Assembly (NCBI GenBank): GCA_029255685.2
Contig: CM055312.2
Location: 13,974,649 to 14,038,648, forward strand
Length of the DNA: 64,000 nucleotides
Source: Silene conica
Taxonomy: Eukaryota > Streptophyta > Magnoliopsida > Caryophyllales > Caryophyllaceae
Reading direction: 5' to 3'
The translations under genes were made by a program, and so were the position numbers. The notes under the pieces are model-generated. The model was not told where the DNA came from, searched no databases, and saw only the letters and a list, made by a program, of their open reading frames with translations. Position 1 is the first letter of the stretch, and each line of letters opens with the position of its first letter. Of this stretch, positions 12,361 through 23,468 are shown one piece after another.

Positions 12361-12604
12361 TCTCCTGAGAGACCGTCTCTTAATAAGCTTATTGAGAGAC
12401 TATTATACAAATTTAAGAAAAAGTGGTACTAAAAGTAATAAAATTGGTACAAAACATGATTAAAGATAAAATAAGTACATTTATTAGGTAAATAAATACG
12501 AAATTACTATGGTACGATCAATGACAAAAGGCTCACGAAATACAAATAAAATGGTACAAAATAATGGTCTCTCAATAATTTATTGAAAGACCGTCTCTCT
12601 CAAG
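12361..12604. mobile_element. MITE with GAGAGACGGTCTC-type inverted ends
   Basis: About 38 bp at each end are inverted copies of each other (CTGAGAGACCGTCTCTTAAT on the left; its partner CAATAATTTATTGAAAGACC onward on the right). The core is AT-rich and non-coding. It lies inside the left terminus of the outer Harbinger derivative. Target duplication is unclear, so the superfamily is not assigned. Confidence 0.6.
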
Positions 12605-14699
12605 TTTTAGTGTTTTTCAATTACCTCTTAATTTTTACCCATTTTTTCTACAATGGAGGGGTGACCTCTCCATTTAATTTGACCCCACCATATTAAAACA
12701 TCCACCATTTATTATCAATAAACATCATAAAACAAAATAATTTCATATAAACTTAAAACTAATTAAATGTACATTATTATTAATAACGTACTTACGTACA
12801 TACATTATTATTAATAACATGCTTACGTTCATATAAATTATTTGGCTTGAATTGATTATTTGAATTTTCTTCAGAATATGGGTTATTTCCATAATTTCGA
12901 TTATTATCATCCATAATTATTATTAATTAATTACATGGAGAAAATAGTAAGAAGATCATGTTTGAAAAAATAGATTAATATTGGATTCTATTTATAGAGG
13001 AGGGGAAATGGATTTTTCTCTTGAATTGTTTTTTTTTTTAAAAAGTTGCAAAAGTTGAATTATTAACCATAAACTAATTGCAATACATTTATACGAGTAA
13101 TAAGTAATAAATCAAACAAAACAATAGAAAATGAAAAAAAAAAAGGAATATGACACTTAAGCTAAGGTGAATATACCTCCAACTAAGAGTTTTCCCCTTC
13201 CCCTTAGAAAGCATAAAAGGTACCCATAAGAGCATGTACAATGGAGGGGTTACCTCTTCCCTTCCCCTCCAATTTTCCTCTTTCCTTCTATATTTCTTAC
13301 ACCTCATCTTCTATTTCATCCAACTCATTTTCCCATTATCTCTTAGCTTTTACTCAATTTTTTCTACAATGGAGGGGTAAACCTCTTAATTTAGTTTGAC
13401 CCCACCATATTAAAACATCCACCATTTATTTTAAATAAACATCTAAAAACAAAATAATTTCATATAAACTTAAAACTAAACAAACGTACATTATTATTAA
13501 TAACGTGCTTACATACATATTAACTTAAAACTAATTAAACGTGCATATAAATTTAAAAATAATTGAACGGTTATTTTTAACCTGACGTACTCGTACGAAA
13601 ATGATTCCATACATGCTCAACCAAATCATTTTTTAATAAAGTGTGTGTCGCCTTATCTCGAATCTCATTCTCAACTTGCATATAATTGCTTAATTTCAAA
13701 TTTCCAAGTCTTCCCGGGCGAATATTAAACGGTCTGATAGAAGACCCTGCAGTTCTTCCAGCTAAATTTTCATTTTGATCTTGAATAAATTCGGTCGGAT
13801 CTTGATAATTTTGATAAGTATCTCTCTCATCTTCGACAATCATATTATGAATGATAATAAATGCCATGATCGTTTTCCATAATATAATTTCACTCCATGC
13901 TAATGCGGGTTGTCGTATTATTGCAAATCGGGTTTGTAACACTCCAAATGCTCGTTCAACGTCTTTTCTTACACTTTCTTGGTGGCTTGTGAACAGTCGT
14001 TGCTTAGCGGTTTGAGGTAAACTTATTGCATTAATAAATGTCGCCCATTTTGGATATATTCCGTCTGTAAGATAGTAACCCTTGTTATAAGTTGTTCAAT
14101 TAACTTGATAATTTATTTGTGGAGCTCGTCCATGCAAAACGTCGTCGAAAACAGGGGAACGTTGTAGCACGTTAATATCGTTACATGAACCAGGAGTTCC
14201 AAAAAAAGCATGCCATATCCATAGATCACTAGAGGCAACAACTTCTAATATTACTGTTGTCGTTTTCGATCTTCCTTGATACATTCTTTTCCAAGCAGTA
14301 GGACAATTTTTTCACTCCCAGTGCATGCAGTCAATGCTGCCCATCATACCAGGAAATCCACGACGTTCACCTTCCTGAAGGAGACGTTGAACATCGTCTG
14401 TGTTTGCTTTTCTCAAATACTGGTTAGAGAATTGATTTACAACCCCATCAACGAAATGTTCTAGACATTCTTTTGTTGTACTTGCTGCAAGTTTGAGGTA
14501 CTCATCAACATGATCAGCTAATGTGCCATACGCTAACATACGCAAAGCTGCTGTGCATTTTTGAAGAGCCGAGGATCCAGGTTCTCCACAGCCGCTAGGT
14601 CGTGGTTGAAAGAATCGATCGTGCGCACTTAATGTACTAACAATGCGGAGAAATACATGTTTGTGCTTGCGAAACCTTCTACGAAACATGCATGTGTGC

Positions 14700-16540
14700 A
14701 TTTTATATAGACCTTTTGTCTTGTGCTAATTGCAGATTGAGCCGGAGAAGATCATAATCAAGCCTAAAACATGCCCTTATGCATGCATTTAGGAGAAGAG
14801 TTGATTCGGAGCTTGTTTCTACCGTTTTGAGATGCGCAAAGGAGCAATGAAAGTCTATCAAGCGAAGGAAGAACTTCAATTTGCTAGTACCTAATTTGGA
14901 GAGCCATATCTCGAGTTATACAATTGATAATCAGATGATTCCAATTGGATATGAAATATTATCCTCTTAGCTTTCCAACGCCACCAAGAACGCTTGATTT
15001 GAGCGAGTAACGAAGAAATGACGACCATTTGAAGTTCAGTGCGCAGTGCAGGAAATACATGTTGTTCGATCGAGAAGAATATTTGTTCGATCGAGAGGTT
15101 TTGCTTCCTAAAGTCCTTGATCGAGAGGTTTTGGTTCTTAAAGTCCTCGATCGAGAGGTTTTGCTTCCTAAAGTCCTCGATCGAGAGGTTTTGGTTCTTA
15201 AAGTCCTCGATCGAGAACTTTTCATAGCTATTCTTCTCGATCGAGAGGTTTTTCTCTCGATCGAGAGCCTTGTCGGGTCTCTCTTCAATTTCCCGAGAAC
15301 TTTTATCAGTTTTGCTTTCATGTCCTATTTAAGAACTCGTTTGTGAGTTCATTAGGTCATCTTCCCTTTTGACAGAACTCATTTTACTACTTTTAGCCGT
15401 CATATTTCAGTTTAATAAAAATCTTCTTTTAGTTTAGCGTTCTTTCTTATACGAACTCAAGGATTGTGTCGTTTGTTCTTAAGCCGGGTTCTTTTGATCG
15501 TAATCTTTCTTCCTTAATCTCCTTCTTACTGTTATTGTTTTTATTTTTAGTTCATACCTTTTGTTTCCGTTGTTTCGTTTGTTTGCTTCGTTTTCGCGAA
15601 TCTCGTCCCCTGTTTTCATGTTTTGTACTTCGCCTGTTTCGTCCTTTCTCGCCTTCGTTCATCATGTTTTGCTTCTGTTTTCCCCTTATCACCTTTGATA
15701 TCATTTAGTTTTGTCGTATAATTACTGTGCCTTGAATCCGTAATCTGCCTCGGTTTTTGTGTTCAAAATCGCTCCCCTATTCCCGTGTAAAAGCCTCGAA
15801 AATCGTGCCCCTTGCTTGCTTGCTTATGGTTTTACAGCCTTTTTTCTATTAATATTTCATTCTGTTTTTACCCAATATTTATCATGTCACATGTTAGTAT
15901 GAATTTCGTAATCATGTTTGTTTATAATTACGTCATGAGTAGCTAACTTGTTTATATGCCGGGATGAGGGAAACTGTGTCTTATGCATGATAGGTTATAA
16001 CCGGGATGGGTAGTTTTGCGGTAGGAATTGTTGTTAACCAATTTATGTGATGTTTGGTTGAATGAGTATACGCAGGAGACCATTCGTTTAGTTAAACCCC
16101 GACCTAGATCGGAAGATTGGAAGGGTAAGCTAGGCTTGCTTAGCAATAATAATTAGTTTCCGTGAGGGCGGAAGTCAAGCAGAAATGACCTTAGGGCGAC
16201 TTAAGACCGGAAGGTATAGTCGGGTTAGAGACGTGACTGTAATAACCTAGCCCTTCCTACCAATAATATGATCAACCTAGGTTATACCGATAGTGCTGAC
16301 GACACAGTGACCCAAAATCCTAGCATATTCCTCTTTTCTGAATTTATTTTATATCTTTCTCGTTTATTTCCGTAGTTTAGATAAAACAATTTCAAATCCC
16401 CAATTTGTGACATTCTGACAGACCAATTTAGACAGATAATTAGCAACTTTGACTCCCTGTGGAGATCGACCCTACTTACCGCTGACTTCTGTTAGTAGTA
16501 CTTAGGTATTTATTTTTGGTACTGAGACGACGGTATCACA
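14700..16540 (+). mobile_element. LTR-like insertion in the Harbinger transposase
   Basis: This 1.84 kb block separates two adjacent conserved parts of the transposase. It has no coding sequence. On the plus strand it reads like a long LTR: a tandem repeat block (15066-15268), a TATA-like CTATTTAAG near 15327, a pyrimidine-rich leader, and a 3' end CTCCCTGTGGAGATCGACCC to GACGACGGTATCACA that resembles ends of plant gypsy/LARD-type LTRs. Boundaries are good to about 10 bp. I could not find a clean target duplication. A solo LTR is the best explanation. Confidence 0.5.
15066..15268. repeat. 30-bp tandem repeat with CTCGATCGAG palindrome
   Basis: Four clean 30-bp units (15091-15210) alternate between two variants (TTTTGCTTCCTAAAGTCC and TTTTGGTTCTTAAAGTCC), so the real period is 60 bp. 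Degenerate units flank them. Every unit contains the palindrome CGATCGAG. They sit upstream of the TATA-like box of the LTR-like insertion, where U3 enhancer repeats are usual. Confidence 0.85.
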
Positions 16541-17039
16541 TTGTATAATGGGTGATTACAAAAGTAATCTTTCACTAGCCGTTCATGAGCCTCTCCACGA
16601 TCTCTTGGCACGAATATCCTCGATTTCTTACTCAAACTAGCTTTTTCAATAGAAGAGGAAATAGTTGGAACAACTATGGAGTTAATTGTATTCACAATAT
16701 TGTTATCTATTTCATTCTCATTAATAAAATCTCTAACCATATTATCGTAAAAATCATCACTTAAGTTGGATGAATTTGAATCATAATTCATTATTTATTA
16801 AGAAAGTATAGGTGATTGTAATAAGATAAAGGATGTTGTTGAAAGCAAATGAAGTAGCCTTTTATAAACTATTAAAATGTAGTTCATTGATTTACTGTTG
16901 TTGACACATTTTGTTAAGATAGTGAGTTGTCAATTCAAATTTATCTCATCAGAAATAATTCATAAAATACAAAAACGTAAAAGACAAACCCTAAAAAGAA
17001 ACTATGATAAGACAATACAATGTCAATTTAAATGATAAT

Positions 17040-17240
17040 ACATTACAATGACAACTGAAAGATAAGACAATACAATGACAACTGAAAGATAAGACAATAC
17101 AATGACAACTGAAAGATAAGACAATACAATGACAACTGAAAGATAAGACATTACAATGACAACTGAAAGATAATACATTACAATGACAACTGGAAGATAA
17201 GACAATACAATGACAACTGAAAGATAATACAATACAATAA
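17040..17240. repeat. 27-bp minisatellite between the Harbinger genes
   Basis: About seven copies of AAGATAAGACAATACAATGACAACTG-type units lie between the stop of the SANT-like gene and the transposase start. The period is a multiple of three, so two frames stay open on the minus strand; those open frames are artefacts. Confidence 0.85.
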
Positions 17241-17315
17241 GATAGTAAGATGGTACACTGACAACTGAAATGACACGACAATACACTTAATTTTTTTAAG
17301 ATACATTTTGCATAG

Positions 17316-18520
17316 CTAATTAACGCCATAGTTAAACTTCACTTTCAGATTAGCTAGCGTGACATTATCATCTTCATTACGATCTGCTTTATTTAGCAAA
17401 AACATGAATAATTGCCATTGTCTATCAACGTCTTTTTGCTTAATCTTAACAGCATCTCGTTCCCTTTGGTATTCAAGCATTTGGAGGCCTAAACATTCTC
17501 TGTTAGAACTCTTCATATTCATTTCAGAAATTGCATTAGTAAATGCATCCATGTTTGCACTTGAAGACGCGGCTCCCTTGCCTTTCTTCTTAGCATTTTT
17601 AATTCCATCAGGACGAGGATTTTCCCCTTCATCAGTAGGTGTATCTGGTTGCGATCTTTTTGAACTATCACCACTCTCAGATGAATCTAAAGTGTTTCCA
17701 GCTTGCCATTTCCTTAAATGTTTCATCTCTTTCCAAGCGTGCATAAGTGTGAATTTAACACCATTATACTTCGTTTGATACAAATAGTGAGCATGATTTT
17801 CAACATCTTCATCAGATAGCCCACTTGCTTTATATCTTTTAGCTTGAGCATACACCCCAACCCAACGAGAAACATCTCTATTAATCGTTTCCCAACGACT
17901 TGTGAGAGATTTCATGGTCCTTTGTTTGATAGCAAATGTAGCATCTTCGTGAGCATCTTCATACAGCTTCATTATAGTTTTCCATAAATCACCCTTACTT
18001 TGATTAGTTCCTGTTTTTTCATTTCCCCCAGCATGTAAATAAGCCGATATAAGAGCTTCATCTTCTTTCACAGACCATTTCACCCTAACTGATCTATCCC
18101 TAGCCTCTTCGGGAAATAACTCGACAACAACATCGTTAGTATCTTCTACTTGTCGCCCCTCTCTTTGATCGGGGTTTGATTACTACTTTCATACCCACCG
18201 GGAGATTGGTCAACCAGTTGATTTATGTGTTGAGGTATAGGAAAAGTTGAGTTTGGTGAAAAACTTTGTTGTTGAAAACTTGGTTGTTGATATTGATTCG
18301 GGAACATAAGTGGAATATTGAAATTTGTATTTGGGTTGTAGTTTGGAAAATTTGGCCTCATTGGATTATTTAACATTTGTAAATAAATTTGACCTTGAGG
18401 GGAGTTGAGAAAATTCGGATCAAACTGGAAATTATTTGGGTTGAATTGATTGTTTGAATTTTCTTGAGAATATGGATTATTTCCATAATTTCGATTACTA
18501 TCATCCATTATTACTATCAA
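17316..18520 (-). pseudogene. Harbinger MYB/SANT-like accessory protein, frameshifted
   Basis: The N-terminal part (18520 to about 18150; the likely true start is MDDSN at 18508) is rich in Asn, Gln, Pro and Phe, as usual for this family. The second part (down to 17316) has the trihelix/SANT-like WSVKEDEALISAYLH and WKTIMKLYEDAH region, then a helical tail. The two parts are in different frames. One base too many near 18150 (AGAGAGGGGC) causes the shift; past it the reading continues into VKWSVKEDE. In PIF/Pong elements this protein binds the terminal repeats and helps the transposase. Plant annotations often call such proteins NAM-associated or glutathione S-transferase T3-like. Confidence 0.83.
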
Positions 18521-18950
18521 CTAATTAAATAAAGAAAAGAGTAAGAAGATGAAGTTTGAAAAAATAGATTGATATTGGACTCTATTCATAGAGGAAGGAA
18601 AATGAAATATTTTTGTACTTTTTTTTAAAAAAAAGTTGTACAATTGATATATTAATCATAAACAAGTTATAGTACATTTACAAAATAAATAAAAGAACCA
18701 AAACAATTAAAAAAAGGTAAAAAAAGTGGAATTGTGTACATCATCCACGTGAGTCTTCCCCCCAAAGTAGAGTTCCCCCCTTCCCCTTAGAAAAGATAAG
18801 AGGTACCCACAATGAAGGGTTTACCTCTTAAAAGGAGAGAGGTGATAAGAGGTAACCATTTTCCCTCCATTGTACATGCCCTAATGGAGGGGTTACCTCT
18901 TAATAAGAGAGAGTGTTAAGATGTACCTCTTTCCCCTCCATTGTACATGA

Positions 18951-19965
18951 AAGAGGGGTTTCAAGCACACTGAGCAATTAAGTATAAAAAATACACAAAA
19001 ATGAATACAATTGACGTAAGAGTGAATATTTCTAGGCATGACAAGCAAGTAAACAATATAGTTATCACTTACGTTTCTTTCATAGACTCTAAGAGCAATT
19101 GCAATGAGATGTTTTTGTATTGGGCTTGTAAATAAGATTTTTTTAAATTTGTCCCATTGCAAAACAAATCTTTAAAATAAAACTTTTGTTTGCAAATTTG
19201 CTATGGAACAAACTTTATTTTAAAGTTTGTTTTGACAAATCCAATAAAAAAACCTTCCATTGCTATCTTATATATATTAATACAAGAATATTTCGTGCAT
19301 CCACATCAGCACGTCCATTTTCTTTAATTTTTTTTATTTCTAATTAATATAGGATCAACCACAAAAAATATAGAATTAATTTAAGAAAAACCAACTTTGT
19401 TAATAGAATTTCATCGATTAATCAATACAAAACTTCAATGAACCACCATCATCAATTCTATTTATGTTGCATAAATAATATAATATGAAAATGCAAAATT
19501 TCCAATAGTCCACATAGACTATCAATAATAGAAAACAATAAAATAAAAAGATGAACAAAAAACACTATTAGACAATAAAAATATAAATGGAAAAAAAAAT
19601 GGTAAAACAAATAACATTGTTTTATTATTTTACAAGCTTTTAACTCTAACATTTTGACTATCACAATAGCAAATTTTTGAGATATTACTAAATTTGAGTA
19701 ATTTTTTTGAATAAAAAATAGTTTTTAACAAGAAAAATGTTAATGAATAGTACTATTTTAATTTTCAATTTAAAAAATGAGATCTACAAAAAGTTATCAA
19801 CAAAATAAACGAATTATAAAACTCTGTTAAGTACATCTTAGAGCATTCCGTTAAAATAATACTCTAAAGAAATTCATTATAGATATTGAGCTTATCCACA
19901 AAAATGAGTAGATCTAAAAATTTTGTTATCATGTTTTAACGGGATTTGTGCATTTTTTTCACGAA
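18951..19965. other. No gene; AT-rich with a probable small MITE
   Basis: At about 19091-19272 the ends AGAGCAATTGCAATG and CCATTGCTATCTTA face each other around an A/T-rich core with internal inverted repeats (AAAATAAAACTTTTG and AACTTTATTTTAAAG), which looks like a MITE. From 19268 a Helitron-like start (TCTTATATATATTAATACAA, then CCACATCAGCACG) suggests a fragment of a second Helitron. No coding sequence. Confidence 0.4.
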
Positions 19966-21641
19966 TCTATATAAAAGTATATATGAAGAACCACTACAAA
20001 TGAATCGCACACGTGTCACTCTTACATTAAAAATTTTCCCGCCCAAGTTTCCATGATGTAATATCGATTTTGGAAAATCTTGGAAGAAATATTCTCGCTG
20101 ATTAATGTATACAAAATAGGGAATATTTGGCTGTCCGTGCAATATTTAATAAATTTAGACTGATATTCAAAATCTAAAATATTTCTATGCATATCGGTGC
20201 AAAAATATTCTATATAAATTTAGAAGTGTTTAGACTATAAAAATATTCTATATAAATCCGTGCAAAAATATTTTATATAAAATTTTTATAAAAATTATTT
20301 TATATATCTTTTAAATTTAGACACTTCTTGGTGCCAATAGACAACGAGCAATATTATTCAAAGATATTATCCGTGCAATATTAAAATCTCCAAAAAAATA
20401 TTCTCACATACAATTGTTGGCAAAAATATTCTCACATATAATTAATTACTCGTGCAATATTATTCAAAGATTATTAATTCAATGAGATCCAAACTACCAT
20501 TTTAAGCGTAACTATAACATATATTTTCAATTCTATAATAGTGCTATTATATCACGGATAAATATAAAACTAAGAACTAATTTTAATAATTAGCTATGGG
20601 GTCATTTACACAAGTGGTATGTAATTGGTCTGTCTTAAGAAATACTTATTGTTTAATCAAATAGAGACTAATATAGGAGATATTAAATTATACAATCTAT
20701 ATATCTATCTATATATAATTATAATAGAGAAACCATTAGATACATGACAGTCATTAGTTAAATATTTTCCCGCTCAGTAATTAATTCGTTATTTATGATA
20801 AAAAATTCATTACTTGATTTCTTATTAATATTGATTGTAATTATTATATTACAGTATTATTATACTTTCTTTTTTATGATTTTATGTAATCATGCTATCT
20901 ATATCTATTTATAATTTATTTTTCTTTTTTGATTGTATTGTGTAGAATTTGTATCAGTTTGAATTTACTTGAGTAATTCGACGTCTACGAAGTATTACTC
21001 GGTCGGTAATTTCTTATTTGTAAAGAAGTATTTATTAATGTAATTTAATCAGGTTCTGTCGGGCCACTTCGGGTCATGTCAGTTTGGTTCATCATTTTTT
21101 CGAGATAATTAGGGTCGAATCGGATTGGGTCATTACGAGTCGGGATGAGTCGGGTCGGGCCAATGATTAAGAGAGAAATCTCATTTCAAGTCATTTTGTT
21201 CATTAGAGTTTTTTGTTTTTCCAAGTTATTTTCGAGTTGGGTGGTTTCAAATTATACCACTTTGGGTTGGATCGTTAAGAAATTATTTGGGACGAGTCAG
21301 ATGAATTCGGATTTTGGGTCATATTTGGGTGATGTAGTTTGGGTCAATTTCGGGTCCGCCTATTTTCGGATATGTAACAATTATTGTTCTCAAATTGAAA
21401 TATGACAAAAATAATCGATAGTAAAGGGAAAAACCGTAATAGTCGGGCAACGAAAAATTAGAACTTATAAATAAAGATAAAATGTGAGACCAAATATTAC
21501 TCTAAGTCTCAAATTCCAAAAGATGAATTGTCGCCCTAACTAATTCTAATATATTGATAACAATGTTATTCTGGTTTTTAATAAAATTAAAAACTATTTA
21601 ACTATGCATTTCTGTTCAAAATTGCACGGGTTCTAAGCTAG
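19966..21641 (+). mobile_element. Helitron-like element, non-coding
   Basis: The 5' end TCTATATAAAAGTATATATG with ACACGTGTCAC shortly after is the typical plant Helitron start. The 3' end is TTGCACGGGTTCTAAGCTAG, with a degenerate hairpin before the terminal CTAG. It sits between A (19965) and T (21642), with no duplication, as Helitrons do. The 1.68 kb has no Rep/helicase gene. A second Helitron-like start at about 20697 (TCTATATATCTATCTATATA) could be the real 5' end or a nested copy. Confidence 0.5.
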
Positions 21642-21844
21642 TGCAAATAGAGTATAAAATATACATGCATTTTGGTTTAACATTTTTAAATATTAATTAT
21701 TATATCGATGTTCTTAAAATTATATATGTACAATTTTACATGGATTAAAAACTAGTTGCTTTAAATCACTGATCGGACAACAAAACCCCTTCACAATCAT
21801 TTAAAGGGGTGGACTTATAGATCCAATGTACAAATACGAGAAAT

Positions 21845-22600
21845 AGAAAATACATCAGATGTATTACATCCCACGTTCCCACTTTTCTTTGTTTTTGAGC
21901 ATATGAATTTTTTTTGAGCTTATGAATTTTTTTTGGAGCATCTCCAATGGTTTGCTTTAGGGACTTGTTTGCAATTTTATAAAAATTGTAAGCAAGTAGT
22001 TTACCATTGGAGTATGAAATAATTGACGTTGCTTATGAGCATGGTAGCTCTACAAAGCATGTAGCTTGGTTTAAAAAAAATAAAAATAAAATAAAAAGTA
22101 AAACTTTTCATTGGAGGGAAATTTTATGGTAGGACCCATAGAGCTAGAAAGTGTTGTAGCTTGCCATTGGAGCGGTGTGTAATCGAAGAGCAAAATAGCT
22201 TAAAAAACCGAATCGGCAAACCAAGCTACAATGTATTGTAGTTATCCATTGGAGATGCTCTAACCTTAAACTTTATTTGTTTTTGAGCATATGAATTTTT
22301 TTGTGAGCTTATTATGTTAGACTTTATTTTTTTGAACACGTGTATTTTTTCCGAGCTTATAAAAATTTACAAGTTAGATTTTAATTTTTTTTTTCGTTAA
22401 AACTAAAATATAACTAAGTTTATATGTAATGTTTTTGAGTTTTATTATAAGTTTTTGAGATTAATGTTTTAATAACTTACTAAAAAACTTTATACAAATA
22501 CTCATAATTTTTAAAATAAAACTCAAAAACATTATTATAAATGCTCAAAAGTATAAAGTTGGTGGTAATACATTGGATGTATAGTCCTCCACCCCTCCTT
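21845..22600. repeat. AT-rich dispersed repeat with TACATC-GATGTA ends
   Basis: It runs from TACATCAGATGTATTAC to GTAATACATTGGATGTA, imperfectly inverted ends. The interior is rich in TTTTTGAGC and ATAAAACTCAAAAAC words. Related pieces occur at about 6915-6956 plus 11828-12060 (split by the copia element) and at 52335-52680. A MITE lies inside this copy. Confidence 0.5.
21932..22261. mobile_element. MITE with GAGCATCTCCAATGG termini
   Basis: The termini GGAGCATCTCCAATGG and CCATTGGAGATGCTC are perfect inverted repeats around a 300-bp non-coding core. It is inserted in the AT-rich dispersed repeat. The superfamily is probably Harbinger, but the target duplication is not clean. Confidence 0.75.
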
Positions 22601-22813
22601 CTGTACAAATACAACATGGATATTTTAGTTTGTTCATAAATTATCGAGGATTTGAAGTAATATCGACGATCTTTAACGGGTGGGCTGTATTTTTAAGAGT
22701 GGCCTAATTGGCAAGCTGGGCTTCCATGTTAATCCAATACTTCATGAAGGCTTGCATCATAAAGCTGTATGGCTCATGGCTGTAACCTGCAAGGAACACA
22801 ATACAGTATACTA

Positions 22814-23406
22814 GGGCTGAGCAAAAAATCCGATTATCCGAATTATCCGATATCCGATCCGTATCTGATCCGAAATAATGGATATCTGATCCGAAAAGTG
22901 GTTCGGTTTGGATACCCGTATCCGAAATATTTGGATATCGGATCAAATACGGATATCAGGTTTAAAAATTTGGATATCCGATATCCGAAAGTTATTGGAT
23001 CAAATATCAAATATCGGATCGGACACCCGATATCCGTTAATATCGTGTACGAGGACTTGTATTTTTCAATGTTAATCTTTGTATTTGGCGGACTATTTTG
23101 CTCGGTGACTTATGTATATGGAATGTCTTTGTATTTGGCGAACTATTACGCTAGTTATCCTTGATAGGTAGCGGGTTTATGTTTGTAATATATACCGAAT
23201 GAAATTAGTATTACGCTAGTTTTCCTTTTTAGTACAGTTTGACAATATATAAATTACACAGAGCGGATATCGGATATCGGATAACTGATCCGAAATTTTC
23301 GGATATTTTCGGATACTAAATTTCGGATATCCGATCATTTCGGATCAGATCACGGATTCTAAAAATTTGGATTTCCGGATCGGATATCCGATCCATACTC
23401 TCCCCT
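22814..23406. mobile_element. hAT-type non-autonomous element rich in GGATATCCGATCC
   Basis: It begins TAGGGCTGAGCAAAA, ends CTCTCCCCTA, and is flanked by a perfect 8-bp duplication CAGTATAC (22806-22813 and 23407-23414), which is the hAT signature. Both subterminal regions consist of dozens of variants of GGATATCCGAT and GATCCG. There is no transposase. It lies 60 bp upstream of the ATP synthase gene start and may contribute to its promoter. Confidence 0.8.
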
Positions 23407-23468
23407 ACAGTATACACAGAGACAGATAAAACACAAAAAAAGGAGATAGAAAAACTAGTAAGACAAAA

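Larger units (their letters stand above)
13577..16791 (-). pseudogene. PIF/Harbinger DDE transposase (HARBI1-like), interrupted
   Basis: The N-terminal part is at 16791 down to about 16540 and ends in DRGEAHERLVKDYF-CNHPLY. The rest resumes at about 14700 with FRRRFRKHKHVFLRIV and runs to 13577. Known DDE_Tnp_4 landmarks are visible: GSIDCMHWE (first Asp), SCNDINVLQRSPVF (second Asp) and DVERAFGVLQTRFAI (Glu). All three blocks of the C-terminal part share one frame, with TGA stops at 14312-14314 and 14096-14098. Two nonsense changes plus the insertion make this copy inactive. The protein would normally cut and paste the element together with the SANT-like partner encoded upstream. Confidence 0.88.
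13230..18881 (-). mobile_element. PIF/Harbinger transposon with both family genes
   Basis: Termini GAGCATGTACAATGGAGG (13230 onward) and CCTCCATTGTACATGCCC (ending 18881) are inverted copies, flanked by TAA at 13227-13229 and 18882-18884, the classic PIF/Harbinger target. Inside, both on the minus strand, are the MYB/SANT-like accessory gene (17316-18520) and the DDE transposase (13577-16791). Both are broken. A 1.8 kb LTR-like insertion splits the transposase. Net element length without the insert is about 3.8 kb. Confidence 0.85.
12331..18950. mobile_element. Outer, internally deleted Harbinger derivative hosting a longer relative
   Basis: Sequence left of 13227 matches the two ends of the Harbinger element inside it. 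12640-12850 matches that element's left end (13360-13560), and 12860-13226 matches its right end (18430-18815). The missing terminal piece appears after 18884 (GGAGGGGTTACCTCT to CCATTGTACATG). The left terminus is probably 12331 (GAACATACACATTGAAGGG, after TAA 12328-12330), split by a small MITE. The right terminus near 18950 has no clear TAA. The outer unit is thus a deletion derivative without genes. Confidence 0.6.

Noticed and set aside
14959..15346. Frames on both strands over the 30-bp repeats
   Set aside because: Same cause: a 30-bp period keeps several frames open. The region is better explained as LTR U3 repeats.
17023..17329. Open frames on the minus strand over the 27-bp repeats
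   Set aside because: The repeat period is a multiple of three, so frames stay open by chance; the products are monotonous Ser/Val/Cys/Leu repeats with no homologous look.
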